This document shows positions 7,632 to 17,042 of a stretch of 64,000 nucleotides of DNA, piece by piece (position 1 is the first letter of the stretch; every line of letters begins with the position of its first letter). This DNA comes from JABDIP01 sp965227455 (GTDB taxonomy: Bacteria; Pseudomonadota; Alphaproteobacteria; DSM-16000; Inquilinaceae). The position numbers and the translations under genes were made by a program. The stretch is from positions 620,001 to 684,000 of the forward strand of contig OZ245752.1 in assembly GCA_965227455.1 (NCBI GenBank). The letters are read 5' to 3'. The notes under the pieces were generated by a model, which was not told the origin of the DNA, made no database searches, and worked only from the letters and a program-made list of their open reading frames with translations.

Positions 7632-8861
7632 TCAGGCGCCGATTTCGGTGAGGATGCGGGCCGGGAAACCCTGCTCGTTGAGGCCGGCGACCACGGTCTC
7701 CACATGCGCGCCGTCGCGGGTCTCCAGCACGATGTCGATCTCCGCCCGCTTGACCGGCAGCTCGTAGAACAGCCGCCGGTGATGCACTTCGACGATGTTG
7801 GCGCCGGCCTTGCCGGTGACCGCCGATATGCGGGCCAGGGCGCCCGGCACGTCGACGATCTCGACCCTCAGCCGGACCAGCCGGCCATCGCGGATCAGCC
7901 CGCGCAGCAGGATCGAGGACATCAGGCGGGCATCGATATTGCCGCCGCAGATCACCACCCCGACGCGCCGGCCGGCATAACGGTCCGGATCGGCGAACAC
8001 CGCTGCCACGCCGGCCGCTCCGGCGCCTTCGGCGACGATCTTCTGTTCGGTCATCAGCCGCTGGACCGCCGTTTCCAGATCGGCCTCGTCGACCAGCTGG
8101 ATGGTGTCCACATGGGTCCGGACCACCTCGCGGGTCAGCAGGCCGGGCCGCTTCACAGCGATGCCCTCGGCGATGGTCGCCCCGCCATAGGTCGCCTCGG
8201 TCCCTTTCAGGACGTCGCTCATCGACGGGTACAGGCTGGCCTCGACGCCGGTGATCCGGATCTCCGGCTTTAGCGCCTTGGCCGCGATGGAGATGCCGGC
8301 GATCAGCCCGCCGCCGCCGATCGGCACCACCAGATCGTCCAGCTCCGGCACCGCCGCCAGCATCTCCATGGCCACGCTGCCCTGGCCGGCGATGATCGCC
8401 GGATCGTCATAGGGGTGGATCAGCGTCAGGCCGCGCTCGGCGACCTGCTCGTCGACATAGTCACGGCTGTCGTCCAGATTCTCGCCGCGCAGCACCACCT
8501 GGGCACCCAGCTCCTGGGTCCGCCGCACCTTGGTGAAGGGGGTGTTGGTCGGCATGATGATGGTCGCCGGGATGCCCAGCCGGGCGGCGTGATGGGCCAC
8601 CCCCTGGGCGTGGTTGCCGGCCGACATGGCGATCACCCCGCGCTCCCGCGCCGCCGCGTCCAGGCTCTTCAGCTTGACCAGCGCGCCGCGATCCTTGAAC
8701 GAACCGGTGGCCTGCAGGTTCTCCAGCTTCAGCGCCAGCCGGCAGTCGCACAGGCGCGACAGCGGCGCCGCCTCGACCGTCGGCGTCTCGACCACCTCGC
8801 CGGCGATCAGCTCGGCCGCGGCGCGGATGTCGTCGAAGTCGACGGGGAGCGCGGCGGCCAT
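7632..8861 (-). CDS. ilvA: Threonine ammonia-lyase (threonine dehydratase)
   Basis: 409 residues. PLP enzyme of the fold-II (tryptophan synthase beta) family. The PLP lysine is Lys56 in GSFKDRG, with the glycine-rich phosphate loop VVPIGGGGLIAG. The C-terminal about 80 residues form one ACT domain (LVRLRVEIVDVPGALARIS). It deaminates L-threonine to 2-oxobutanoate. The length and single ACT domain fit the IlvA/TdcB-like form common in alphaproteobacteria. It starts 2 bp after the stop of the penicillin acylase-like gene, so the two are cotranscribed. Confidence 0.92.
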   Translation of the reverse strand: MAAALPVDFDDIRAAAELIAGEVVETPTVEAAPLSRLCDCRLALKLENLQATGSFKDRGALVKLKSLDAAARERGVIAMSAGNHAQGVAHHAARLGIPATIIMPTNTPFTKVRRTQELGAQVVLRGENLDDSRDYVDEQVAERGLTLIHPYDDPAIIAGQGSVAMEMLAAVPELDDLVVPIGGGGLIAGISIAAKALKPEIRITGVEASLYPSMSDVLKGTEATYGGATIAEGIAVKRPGLLTREVVRTHVDTIQLVDEADLETAVQRLMTEQKIVAEGAGAAGVAAVFADPDRYAGRRVGVVICGGNIDARLMSSILLRGLIRDGRLVRLRVEIVDVPGALARISAVTGKAGANIVEVHHRRLFYELPVKRAEIDIVLETRDGAHVETVVAGLNEQGFPARILTEIGA

Positions 8862-8863
8862 GG

Positions 8864-11398
8864 TCAGCGATCCGCGGATTGCTTGTAGGGGTGCAGCGTC
8901 AGCGTCGCATTGCCGCCCCTGGAAAGCTCCGTCGGGCTTCCGGCGATGGTGAAGCTGTCGCCATCCCGCCAGCGTTCCACCAGATCCCCGTAATGCGGCG
9001 AGAACGGATTTCCGGATTGGCCGGTGGCGATGATGAAGCGGGAGTTGTCCAGGTCCGACAGGTCGTAGACCGCACGCATGGTGGCGCCGTGCACATGGGC
9101 GAACGGCGTGCTGCTGCCGTTCACCCGGCTGTTGCCGCGGTTCACCGTGTAGGGGCCGCCATCGGTTTCGATGGAGATGTCGACCAGCGATTTCGCCACC
9201 GGCACGGCACTGAAGACCCGGTGTGCGAAGGGCGCCACATGCTCATCGCCCCAGCGCAGGTCGGACAGGCCGGTCTGATGACGCTCGGACAACTCCGCGA
9301 TGGCCGCGTCCAGCGAGCTGCGCAGGATCTCCGCGCAGGCTTCGTCGCGGGCGGTGCGCCGGTCGTCGCACCAATCCTGGTTCTCGGTCAGCATGCCGCG
9401 CACCACCCTCGGCCTGAGGCGCCAATACTCCCGGAACAGGGTGCCGAGCTCATCGGCGTAGAGTGCCTCGTTGAGGTGCCGGAGCCAGGTGGCGAAGATC
9501 AGCGGCTCCGGCCGGTCGCGGTCCATTTCGTAGGACCAGCCGCGCAGCAGCGTGATCGCTTCGGAGGCTGCGGCGTTGTCGGGCCGCACGGTCAGCATCA
9601 GCGGCAGCAGGTTGCGCGCCGCCGCCGAAACCGTGTCCATCTGCAGGGCGAGGGTGCTGTCTATGGTCTGGCCGGGGCTCGCTTCCAGCACTTCCAGGAT
9701 GCGTTCGGCGCGGAACGGCTCGGTGTCGTCATGGCCGATCAGATAGGGATAGCCCGGCCCGACCACCGGGTTGTTGGCATTGACGATGTGCCCCTCCGCC
9801 GGGTTCAGCACCTGGGGCAGGGCCTCCACGGGGACATAGCCGGTCCAATCGTGTTCGCCGGTCCAGCCCGGCACCGGCGTCAACCCGTCGCCCGATGCCC
9901 TAATCGGGATGCGGCCGGGAACGATCAGGCCGATATTCCCGTCGATATCGGCATAGGCGATGTTCTGCTGCGGCGCGACCCAGAACTGCAACGCGCCCAG
10001 GAACTCGACCCAGTTGGTGGCGCGGCCCATCAGGTAGATGGCCTCAGAGGTGGTGTCGTCGGCCGCCAATGCGGTGAAGGACAGCGCCAGCACGTGGTCG
10101 TCGTCGGTCATTGCCGCCGCATCGGCGTCGATGTCCGACAGCACCGGGCCGTGCCGGGTCTCCCGCACCGTCAGGGTCACCGGTTCGCCGCCATCGACCT
10201 CGATGACCTCGGTGCGGATGCGGAAGGGCCGGCTGCCATCCTCGGTCAGGTAGCGGCTCGGATCGTCCGGGTCGATGCGCTCGATGAAAAGGTCCTGGAC
10301 GTCGCTGCCGGTGGTGGTCATGCCCCAGGCGATCGAGCCGTTATGGCCCAGGACGTGGAACGGCACGCCGGGCACGGTGACGCCGACCAGATTCATGGTC
10401 GGGGTGCGGACCCGCGCCAGGTACCACAAGGTGGGGGAGTTGAGGCCGAGATGCGGGTCGTTGGCCAGGATGGCGCCGCCGGTCCGGGTCTCGCCGGCCG
10501 ACAAGGCCCATTCGTTCGACGCTGTCGCGGGCCCCAGCATGGGCGGCAGGGCCGCGCGCAGGCTGCGCAGCCGTTCCGGCGCCACGTACTCGCTCAGGGT
10601 CACCGGCTCGCTGGCGGTCTGTTCCGGAAACAAGACGGCCAACGCCTCTTCGCCCAGCAATGAGGACAGTTCGGCGCGCTGCAGCTCGGCCCGGTAATTG
10701 CCGGAGAGCTGCAACGCCATCAGCTTGCCCCAGACCAGGGAATCGGCAGGCTTCCAGGGTTCCGGCCAGGTCTGCAGCAGGTAGAACTCCGGCGGCAGCG
10801 CGCCGCGCCGGGTCTCCAGCCAGGCATTGACTCCGGCGGCGTAGGAATCGAGCGCGCCCCGAACCTCCGAGGACAGCCGGAAATAGCTTTCCTCGGCCAA
10901 GCGGTAGGCGCCGATCAGCCGCATGAACCGGTCGAAGCCGAGGCCGGGCTCGCCGATCACCTCGGCCAGCCTCCCGGCGCCCAAGCGGCGCTGCAGATGC
11001 ATCTGCCACAGCCGGTCCTGGGCGTGCAGATAGCCCAGGGCGAAATAGGCGTCGGCGTCGGACGCCGCGAAGACATGAGGCACCGCCTGGGCGTCGCGCA
11101 TGATCTGCACCGGCGACTCGATGCCCTCCAGCCGGACCGAGCTGCGGAAGTCCGGCAGGCTGGTGCGCAACAGCAGCAGGCCGGCCGCCGGGGTGAGCAG
11201 CAGCAGGAACACGAGCACTGCGACGCCGATCCAGACCCATTTCAGGATCGGCATGCCGGTATCGCCGCCGCCGGCCGGCTCGCTGCCGCCGCCGGTCGGC
11301 GGGCGCGGCGCCTCCCAGGCCGGCAGGCTCGGCGGCGGCCGGTGCTCGATGGGCCCGGCAGTCAGCCGTCGCGCGCCGGCAATGCCTTTTCTATTCAT
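8864..11398 (-). CDS. Penicillin acylase family protein (Ntn hydrolase), membrane-anchored
   Basis: 844 residues. One N-terminal transmembrane segment (about residues 52-77, WIGVAVLVFLLLLTPAAG) follows a proline-rich cytoplasmic tail. The rest is a penicillin amidase (S45) domain: VPHVFA, FALGYLHAQDRLWQM, and the self-processing Ser294 in ATASNEWALS followed by LANDPHLG. Family members cleave amide bonds in acyl-homoserine lactones, penicillins or other N-acyl compounds; the substrate cannot be told from sequence. The start at 11398 overlaps the stop of the CoA-transferase gene by 8 bp. An internal ATG at 11254 would give a shorter tail. It is in an operon with ilvA and the CoA transferase. 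Confidence 0.9.
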   Translation of the reverse strand: MNRKGIAGARRLTAGPIEHRPPPSLPAWEAPRPPTGGGSEPAGGGDTGMPILKWVWIGVAVLVFLLLLTPAAGLLLLRTSLPDFRSSVRLEGIESPVQIMRDAQAVPHVFAASDADAYFALGYLHAQDRLWQMHLQRRLGAGRLAEVIGEPGLGFDRFMRLIGAYRLAEESYFRLSSEVRGALDSYAAGVNAWLETRRGALPPEFYLLQTWPEPWKPADSLVWGKLMALQLSGNYRAELQRAELSSLLGEEALAVLFPEQTASEPVTLSEYVAPERLRSLRAALPPMLGPATASNEWALSAGETRTGGAILANDPHLGLNSPTLWYLARVRTPTMNLVGVTVPGVPFHVLGHNGSIAWGMTTTGSDVQDLFIERIDPDDPSRYLTEDGSRPFRIRTEVIEVDGGEPVTLTVRETRHGPVLSDIDADAAAMTDDDHVLALSFTALAADDTTSEAIYLMGRATNWVEFLGALQFWVAPQQNIAYADIDGNIGLIVPGRIPIRASGDGLTPVPGWTGEHDWTGYVPVEALPQVLNPAEGHIVNANNPVVGPGYPYLIGHDDTEPFRAERILEVLEASPGQTIDSTLALQMDTVSAAARNLLPLMLTVRPDNAAASEAITLLRGWSYEMDRDRPEPLIFATWLRHLNEALYADELGTLFREYWRLRPRVVRGMLTENQDWCDDRRTARDEACAEILRSSLDAAIAELSERHQTGLSDLRWGDEHVAPFAHRVFSAVPVAKSLVDISIETDGGPYTVNRGNSRVNGSSTPFAHVHGATMRAVYDLSDLDNSRFIIATGQSGNPFSPHYGDLVERWRDGDSFTIAGSPTELSRGGNATLTLHPYKQSADR

Positions 11399-12569
11399 CC
11401 AGGCCCAACTCTTGCAGCAACGCCTGGCGGTCGGCGTCAAGGGTCGGGGCGGCGGTCCGGTTGGTCGGGTCTGCGAAGTGGGAGAACTTGATCGGGTTGC
11501 CGGACACCTTCATTCCCCTGCCGTCACGATTGTCGTCCTGGACGGTTACGATCATGTTGCGCGCCGCCACCTGGGCGTCGTCCAACAGGTCGCGTACCGT
11601 ATTGATCGGGCCGCAAGGTACCCCGGATTCCTCCAAAACATGAAGCCAAAGCGCCGTCTCGCGTTTCACCAGGGTGGCCTCGATCTCGTCCTTAAGCGCC
11701 GATGCGTGCTTGGTGCGGGCTTCGTTGGTCAGGAACAGCGGGTTGCTGGCCAGCTCGGGCCGGCCGATCGCCCGGCACAGGGTATCGAACAGCGCATCGT
11801 TGCCGGCGGCGATGACCACATGGCCGTCGCGGGTGGCGTAGGCCTCGAACGGGGTGATCGACGGATGCCGGGCGCCAAGCGGTCCGGGCACCTCTCCGGT
11901 GGCGCCATAGCGGGCGATGGCGTTCTCCAGGATCGCCACCTGGCAATCCAGCATCGACACGTCGACCTTGACGCCCTTGCCCGAGCGGCCGCGCGACGCC
12001 AGTGCGGCGTTGATGCCAACCGCGGTGAAAAGTCCGGCAGTGATGTCGCCGACCGACGTCCCGACCCGGGTCGGCGGACCGCCCGGATGGCCGGTCAGGC
12101 TCATGATGCCGCCCATGGCCTGGACCACCAGGTCATAGGCCGGACGGCGGGCGTAGGGGCCGGTATGCCCGAATCCGCTGGTCGCGGCATAGATCAGCTT
12201 TGGCCAGCGCCGGTGCAGCTCGTCCCAGCCATAGCCCAGCCGCTCCATGGCGCCGGCGCGGAAATTTTCCACCAGCACGTCGGCCCGATCCAGCAGGCGT
12301 TCGAATATGGTCCGGTCGTCGGCGGATTTCAGATCCAGCGCGATCGATTCCTTGCCGTGATTGAGGGATTCGAAATAGGCCGAGCGGCGGTCGGCGAAGG
12401 GGCCGAAATGCCGCGCGTCATCGCCGCGGCCGGGGGCCTCCACCTTGATCACCCGGGCGCCGAGATCGCGCAGGATCATGGTGCAATAGGGGCCGGCCAG
12501 CACCCTGGTGAGGTCGACCACCGTAACCCCCGAAAGCGGACCGGCCGCCTTTCCGTCGGATCTCGACAT
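11391..12569 (-). CDS. CaiB/BaiF family (type III) CoA-transferase
   Basis: 392 residues, the full family length. Conserved blocks are seen: VVDLTRVLAGPYCTMILRDLGA near the N-terminus, IKVEAPGRGDD, LNHGKESIALDLK, and the active-site Asp in AYDLVVQAMGG. The family moves CoA between carboxylic acids such as carnitine, formate/oxalate or methyl-branched acids; the substrate is not evident. It is the first gene of an operon with the acylase and ilvA genes, overlapping the acylase start by 8 bp. Confidence 0.92.
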   Translation of the reverse strand: MSRSDGKAAGPLSGVTVVDLTRVLAGPYCTMILRDLGARVIKVEAPGRGDDARHFGPFADRRSAYFESLNHGKESIALDLKSADDRTIFERLLDRADVLVENFRAGAMERLGYGWDELHRRWPKLIYAATSGFGHTGPYARRPAYDLVVQAMGGIMSLTGHPGGPPTRVGTSVGDITAGLFTAVGINAALASRGRSGKGVKVDVSMLDCQVAILENAIARYGATGEVPGPLGARHPSITPFEAYATRDGHVVIAAGNDALFDTLCRAIGRPELASNPLFLTNEARTKHASALKDEIEATLVKRETALWLHVLEESGVPCGPINTVRDLLDDAQVAARNMIVTVQDDNRDGRGMKVSGNPIKFSHFADPTNRTAAPTLDADRQALLQELGLDE

Positions 12570-13058
12570 TCCCGCGCGTGTCCACCACCCATGATCCAGG
12601 TTGACCGACGCCGCACTTGCCGCGCCATCGGCCGACGATCCGGCAATCCGGATACGTCAATCCGTACAAAGGCTTGCGACGCCGCGATCGGCGCAGCCGG
12701 TCCTCCATACGGGCACCATTCTACCAGACGCGGCGGCGCGAGTCCGGTCCGCGGCAACCGTTGTGCCGCCCCATTCTATATTGGGTGGATTGTTGCTCAG
12801 ACCAGCGGTCATGCCCGCAAACAGCGGCGCAGCGCCATAGGGGCCGGTGGCAGGCCGCCGGCACATATCCCAGGCTTTTCAATGTGTTCGGTATTGTTTT
12901 TCGATAGGCACGAATATTACGGGCCCGGCACGGGCCGGCTCCGGGGCCTGGGCGCAGTCGCCTGCCGACCGGGAGGATGGCGCCGGTCCGTTCCGGCGCA
13001 CGGGCCGGGTGGGGACCTGCGACGTCATGTCATAGAGGCGGTTGCGGCCGCCGTCAGG
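12570..13058. other. 489-bp region without a supported gene
   Basis: Lies upstream of the CoA-transferase operon. There is an AT-rich patch at about 12876-12921 in GC-rich DNA, a plausible leftward promoter. Open readings here have no recognisable start or family. Confidence 0.4.
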
Positions 13059-13733
13059 TCAGTCGATCAGACCCTGCCGGCGCTCGAAATCGGCGCGGAT
13101 CCGGGGCAGCGTGGCGCCGACCTTGGCGACTATGCGTTCCGGCGGATCGAGGAATTCCAGGCCGAATTCATTGCCGTCGCGCCATACCAGCCGGCCGGCG
13201 AAATCGCCGAAGCGGCCGATCGACACGGTCGCCCGGTCGTCCAGCGCCGGCGTTTCCTTTAGGCGCACCCGGGCACCGCCGGCGCACAGGTTCAGCACCA
13301 CCGCATCCATGGTCCGCCCGGCGGAGAAGACGCAGGCCGTCCACAGCACCGAACAGCGGCGATAGCGGCGCTGTTCCATGATCGACGGTTCCACCGTCTC
13401 CAGCGACCGCAGGAAACCGGTCACCGCGTCGGCCGGCGCCACAAAGCGCAGGCCGGCCAGATCGTCGTTGCGCCACGCCTCCTTGACCGAGATCCCGGCC
13501 TGGCCGTCGACCTCCAGCGTCATCTCGGCATCCGCCGCACAGGGCGTGGCGGAGCGGATGCGCACGCCGCCGGCGGAGACGTTGAGCACGTCGCAGGGGA
13601 TGGTGAGCTCGCCGGCGGTCAGCCGGCCGGCGATCCATACCGCGCTGCGCGGGGACGCCTGGCGTTCCTCGAGCTCTGGCGGATCGTCATAGGCGACCGC
13701 CTCGGCAAGCGCCTGTTTGGTCGGGGACATCAT
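13059..13733 (-). CDS. Protein with two tandem PilZ domains
   Basis: 224 residues. Two PilZ-like halves. The first, about residues 25-110, has NVSAGGVRI. The second, about residues 120-205, has RRYRR and NLCAGGARV. PilZ domains bind cyclic di-GMP through an RxxxR motif and a D/NxSxxG motif. The second half has RxxxR but Cys in place of Ser. The first half has NxSxxG, but its arginines are not spaced RxxxR (RQASPR). It probably couples c-di-GMP to motility or matrix production; the partner is unknown. It stands alone, divergent from the hydrolase pair. Confidence 0.88.
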   Translation of the reverse strand: MMSPTKQALAEAVAYDDPPELEERQASPRSAVWIAGRLTAGELTIPCDVLNVSAGGVRIRSATPCAADAEMTLEVDGQAGISVKEAWRNDDLAGLRFVAPADAVTGFLRSLETVEPSIMEQRRYRRCSVLWTACVFSAGRTMDAVVLNLCAGGARVRLKETPALDDRATVSIGRFGDFAGRLVWRDGNEFGLEFLDPPERIVAKVGATLPRIRADFERRQGLID

Positions 13734-13895
13734 GGTAAATCGAACCGCGGCAATTTAAACAAGTTGCGCCCAAGCCTGGGCGAAACTGGTTGATCAATGC
13801 TTAATGGTTACCGCGATCTCTGTTGCAACGCTGCGGAAATGCTACGGTCGAAGTAACGACGCTGTAACGAAGAATCCTTCAAGAGTAGAAAATCG

Positions 13896-14753
13896 ATGGA
13901 TCATTGCGCGTATCTTGGACTCAGCCCGGCCGGCTTCCATCGCATCGCCTATACCGCCTTCCAGCCGGAAGCGGGTCCGGATGCCGCCTCCGGTCCGCCG
14001 GTGGTCTGCGCCCATGGCCTGACGCGCAACGGGCGCGACTTCGACATGCTGGCAGCGCAGCTGGCCGAAACCCGCCGGGTTGCCTGCCCGGACGTGGTCG
14101 GGCGCGGCGGCAGCGACTGGCTGCCCGATCCTGGACTTTACGGCTATCCGCAATATCTCTCCGACATGGCCGCCCTGATCGCCCGGCTCGACACCCGAGA
14201 GGTGGATTGGGTCGGCACCTCCATGGGCGGCCTGATCGGCATGATGCTGGCGGCCCAGACGGCAAGCCCGATCCGCCGGCTGGTGCTCAACGATGTGGGA
14301 CCGTTCATTCCGGCGGCCGCCCTGCAGCGGATCGCGGATTACCTGGGCGCCGATCCGACATTCCTGGCGGAGGATGCTCTGGAGGTCTATCTGCGCCATA
14401 TTCACGCGCCATTCGGGCCGCTGACCGACGCGCAATGGCGCCATCTGGCGCAGCACAGCGCCCGCAAGCGCGACGACGGCATGGTCGGGCTCGCCTATGA
14501 CCCCGGCATCGCCGCGGTCTTCACCATGGGAGAGATCGGCGATGTCGACCTGTGGTCGATCTGGGAGACGGTGGCCTGCCCGGTGCTGGTCATCCGCGGC
14601 GAGTCCTCAGACCTGCTGACACCCGAAGTCGCCGGCCAGATGGTCGAGCGCGGCCACGATGTGCGCCTGGTGGAAATCGCCGGCTGCGGCCACGCGCCGG
14701 CGCTGATGGATGACGAGCAGATCGCCATCGTCCGGGACTGGCTGAATGCCTGA
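13896..14753 (+). CDS. Alpha/beta hydrolase
   Basis: 285 residues. Classic alpha/beta-hydrolase fold: oxyanion strand VVCAHGLTRNGRDF, nucleophile elbow GTSMGG, acidic residue in ESSDLL, and catalytic His in GCGHAPAL near the C-terminus. The substrate is unknown. The gene overlaps the next hydrolase gene by 8 bp, indicating translational coupling. Confidence 0.9.
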   Translation: MDHCAYLGLSPAGFHRIAYTAFQPEAGPDAASGPPVVCAHGLTRNGRDFDMLAAQLAETRRVACPDVVGRGGSDWLPDPGLYGYPQYLSDMAALIARLDTREVDWVGTSMGGLIGMMLAAQTASPIRRLVLNDVGPFIPAAALQRIADYLGADPTFLAEDALEVYLRHIHAPFGPLTDAQWRHLAQHSARKRDDGMVGLAYDPGIAAVFTMGEIGDVDLWSIWETVACPVLVIRGESSDLLTPEVAGQMVERGHDVRLVEIAGCGHAPALMDDEQIAIVRDWLNA

Positions 14754-15762
14754 GGGCACGGTGCGGACCGCCTCGGCGTTCAGGCCGCCGCCGTTTCGTC
14801 CTCGGGCGCCGTGGCTGGGCGGTGACCTGCAGACGGTCCGCAACACGATCTTCAACCGGCTGGGACTGGGCGTCGACCTGTCGACCTGGCCCGGCGAGCG
14901 CCTGTCCCTGGCGATGGAAGACGGCACGGGCGACGCGCTGATGGCGATGCTGCATCGCCCGTCCACCGCCACCGACCGGCCGCTGGCGGTGCTGTCCCAT
15001 GGCCTGACCGGCTGCGAGGACAGCGCCTATATGCGCAACTCGGCCTACAGCCTGCTGCGGGCCGGACATCCGGTGCTGCGGCTCAACCTCCGCGGTGCCG
15101 GCCCGTCGCGGCTGGCCTGCCGGCGCGAATACCATGCCGGCCGCAGCGAGGATCTGCGCGCGGCCCTGCGGCGGTTGCCGCCGGATGCAACGACCGGCGG
15201 CGTGGTGGCCATCGGCTACTCGCTGGGCGCCAACATGCTGCTGAAATATCTTGGGGAGGAGGGCGCGGGCGCGGCGGTGCGGGCCGCGGTGGCGATATCG
15301 GCCCCCATCGATCTCAAATCCGCCCAGCGGCGCATCATGGAACCGCGCAACCGCACCTATCATCGCTACATGCTCGACCGCATGAAGATCGAGTGCACCG
15401 AAGGCCGGGACGGGGTCAGCGCTGAGGAGCGCGCAGCCGTCCTGGCAGCGGACTCGGTCTACGCCTTCGACGATGTCTTCGTAGCCCGGCGCAACGGCTT
15501 CGGCACCGCCGACGGCTATTATGCGACCTGCAGCGCCGAACAGTTCCTGCCGGCGATCCGGGTGCCGACCCTGGTGATCCATGCCCATAACGACCCCTGG
15601 ATCCCGGTCGACGCCTATCTGCGCCACGACTGGTCCGCCAACCCCTGGCTGACGCCTTTGCTGCCGGACAGCGGCGGTCACGTCGGTTTCCACGGCCGCG
15701 GCGACCGGCGCACCTGGCACGACCGATGCGCGCTCGCCTTCTTCGAGGCGCTCGCCGGCTGA
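14746..15762 (+). CDS. YheT-like alpha/beta hydrolase
   Basis: 338 residues. Resembles the YheT/EMB8 group: PPPFRPRAPWLGGDLQTV at the N-terminus, SHGLTGCEDSAYMR, RLNLRGAG, the nucleophile elbow GYSLGAN, VIHAHNDPWIP for the acid and GGHVGF for the histidine. The group acts on esters of hydrophobic substrates in a few known cases; the true substrate here is unknown. It is coupled to the preceding hydrolase by an 8-bp overlap. Confidence 0.9.
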   Translation: MPEGTVRTASAFRPPPFRPRAPWLGGDLQTVRNTIFNRLGLGVDLSTWPGERLSLAMEDGTGDALMAMLHRPSTATDRPLAVLSHGLTGCEDSAYMRNSAYSLLRAGHPVLRLNLRGAGPSRLACRREYHAGRSEDLRAALRRLPPDATTGGVVAIGYSLGANMLLKYLGEEGAGAAVRAAVAISAPIDLKSAQRRIMEPRNRTYHRYMLDRMKIECTEGRDGVSAEERAAVLAADSVYAFDDVFVARRNGFGTADGYYATCSAEQFLPAIRVPTLVIHAHNDPWIPVDAYLRHDWSANPWLTPLLPDSGGHVGFHGRGDRRTWHDRCALAFFEALAG

Positions 15763-16034
15763 AGACGGATTCTGTCACCCGGTCGCGCCGCGCCCATGCG
15801 ACGCGCTATCCACAGGGCCTGCCGCGGACATGACAGATCCGCATTCGGCATTGTCGCGACCGACAGTCGGCCGGTCCGGAGCCAACTTCCAAGTATCCCT
15901 GGGCATTGCTGAGTATGGTGGGCAAGTCACTGCCCAGGGGTGCAGAAGTGGGCCGCCGTACCGATTTTCAGGATGCTTCAAATAATAATCTTCTAGCCTA
16001 GCGATTGGAGATACACAGATTTTAGGACTTCTTT
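15763..16034. other. Intergenic region upstream of the sensory pair
   Basis: 272 bp. A 6-bp stem with a 6-nt loop lies at 15919-15936 (TGGGCA/TGCCCA), and an AT-rich stretch at 15970-16034 probably holds the promoter of the binding protein and kinase genes. No gene seen. Confidence 0.4.
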
Positions 16035-17033
16035 GTGGACTCAGCGGATATCAATTGGCTAATTCGGTGTCGTATACGGTCATTGATCGGTCGCAAGCGG
16101 CGCGACTGCATGCAAGCGAACCTTCAGACTATGGTCAGCGGACACGGCAGATCAGGGGGCGCCGGCGCCAGACGCCAGAACAGATTGGCAATACTGCCGC
16201 GTTGCTGGCTGGTCGCAGCGATCTCGATGTCGTGCGTGCTGGCCACGAGCGGCTCCCTGGCCCACGACGCCGCCGGGTCCCGGGTCTTCGGCTTTCTTCC
16301 CATCGTCAGTACCGAACGGCTCGTCCAACGGTTCGACCCGCTGGTGGCGTACCTTGCCGACGCGTTGGACCTGGATATCGCGCTCGAGACCGCGCCCACC
16401 TATGCCGCGTTCGTGCGCAGAACCCACGATGAACAGCGCTACGACTACCTCTTTACGGCACCGCATTTCTATTTCCTTGCACAGCGCAGGGCGGGCTACC
16501 GGGTCGTGGTCCGGGTCGATGGAGAACCGTTACGGTCGGCGATCGTCGCGAGGGCGGACAGCGGCATCTCGAAGATCGGCGATCTGTGCGGCAAGGCCGT
16601 CGCAACGCCCAGCGCGATGGCGATAACCACGGCCCTCATCCGTGAGCGGCTGCTACTTGCGGGATGCGATTTGGATCGGTCCACGACGCTTGTAGCGACA
16701 CCCAGCCACAACGCGTCGATGATGTCGGTCGTCCGAGGCGCCACCGACGGCGCCGGACTGGGAACGGTTCCTCTGGGACGTGCCGAGGCGAGCATTCGGG
16801 CTCAACTGCGCGTCGTCGCCGAAACCGCTGGAGTTCCGAATATGCCGTTCAGCGTTGCCCCGTGGATATCCGATGAAGAGGCGCTGCGGTTCGCGGATGC
16901 ACTGATCGGATTGAGTGCGAGCCCGGAGGGCGCTGAGCTTCTCGAACACCTGGGGTGGCTGGGCTTTGCAGCGGCCAAGCCCGAAGAATACGACAGTCTC
17001 GAGGATTATGCCCCTATGGCGGGCGAACCCTGA
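16035..17033 (+). CDS. PhnD-like periplasmic binding protein
   Basis: Up to 332 residues from the GTG at 16035. Starts at 16110 or 16131 are equally possible and leave a normal signal peptide (hydrophobic about residues 52-75, cleavage near GSLAHD). The mature part matches the phosphate/phosphonate-binding PhnD family: FGFLPIVSTERLVQRFDPLVAYLAD, YDYLFTAPHFYFLAQ, GEPLRSAIVAR, ATPSAMA. PhnD normally serves an ABC transporter, but no permease or ATPase is nearby. Instead a hybrid histidine kinase gene starts 9 bp downstream, which points to ligand sensing, not uptake. Confidence 0.85.
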   Translation: MDSADINWLIRCRIRSLIGRKRRDCMQANLQTMVSGHGRSGGAGARRQNRLAILPRCWLVAAISMSCVLATSGSLAHDAAGSRVFGFLPIVSTERLVQRFDPLVAYLADALDLDIALETAPTYAAFVRRTHDEQRYDYLFTAPHFYFLAQRRAGYRVVVRVDGEPLRSAIVARADSGISKIGDLCGKAVATPSAMAITTALIRERLLLAGCDLDRSTTLVATPSHNASMMSVVRGATDGAGLGTVPLGRAEASIRAQLRVVAETAGVPNMPFSVAPWISDEEALRFADALIGLSASPEGAELLEHLGWLGFAAAKPEEYDSLEDYAPMAGEP

Positions 17034-17042
17034 TATCGGCCC

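Noticed and set aside
8879..10663. Plus-strand open reading of 594 codons
   Set aside because: Antisense to the penicillin acylase-like gene, which has the correct catalytic motifs.
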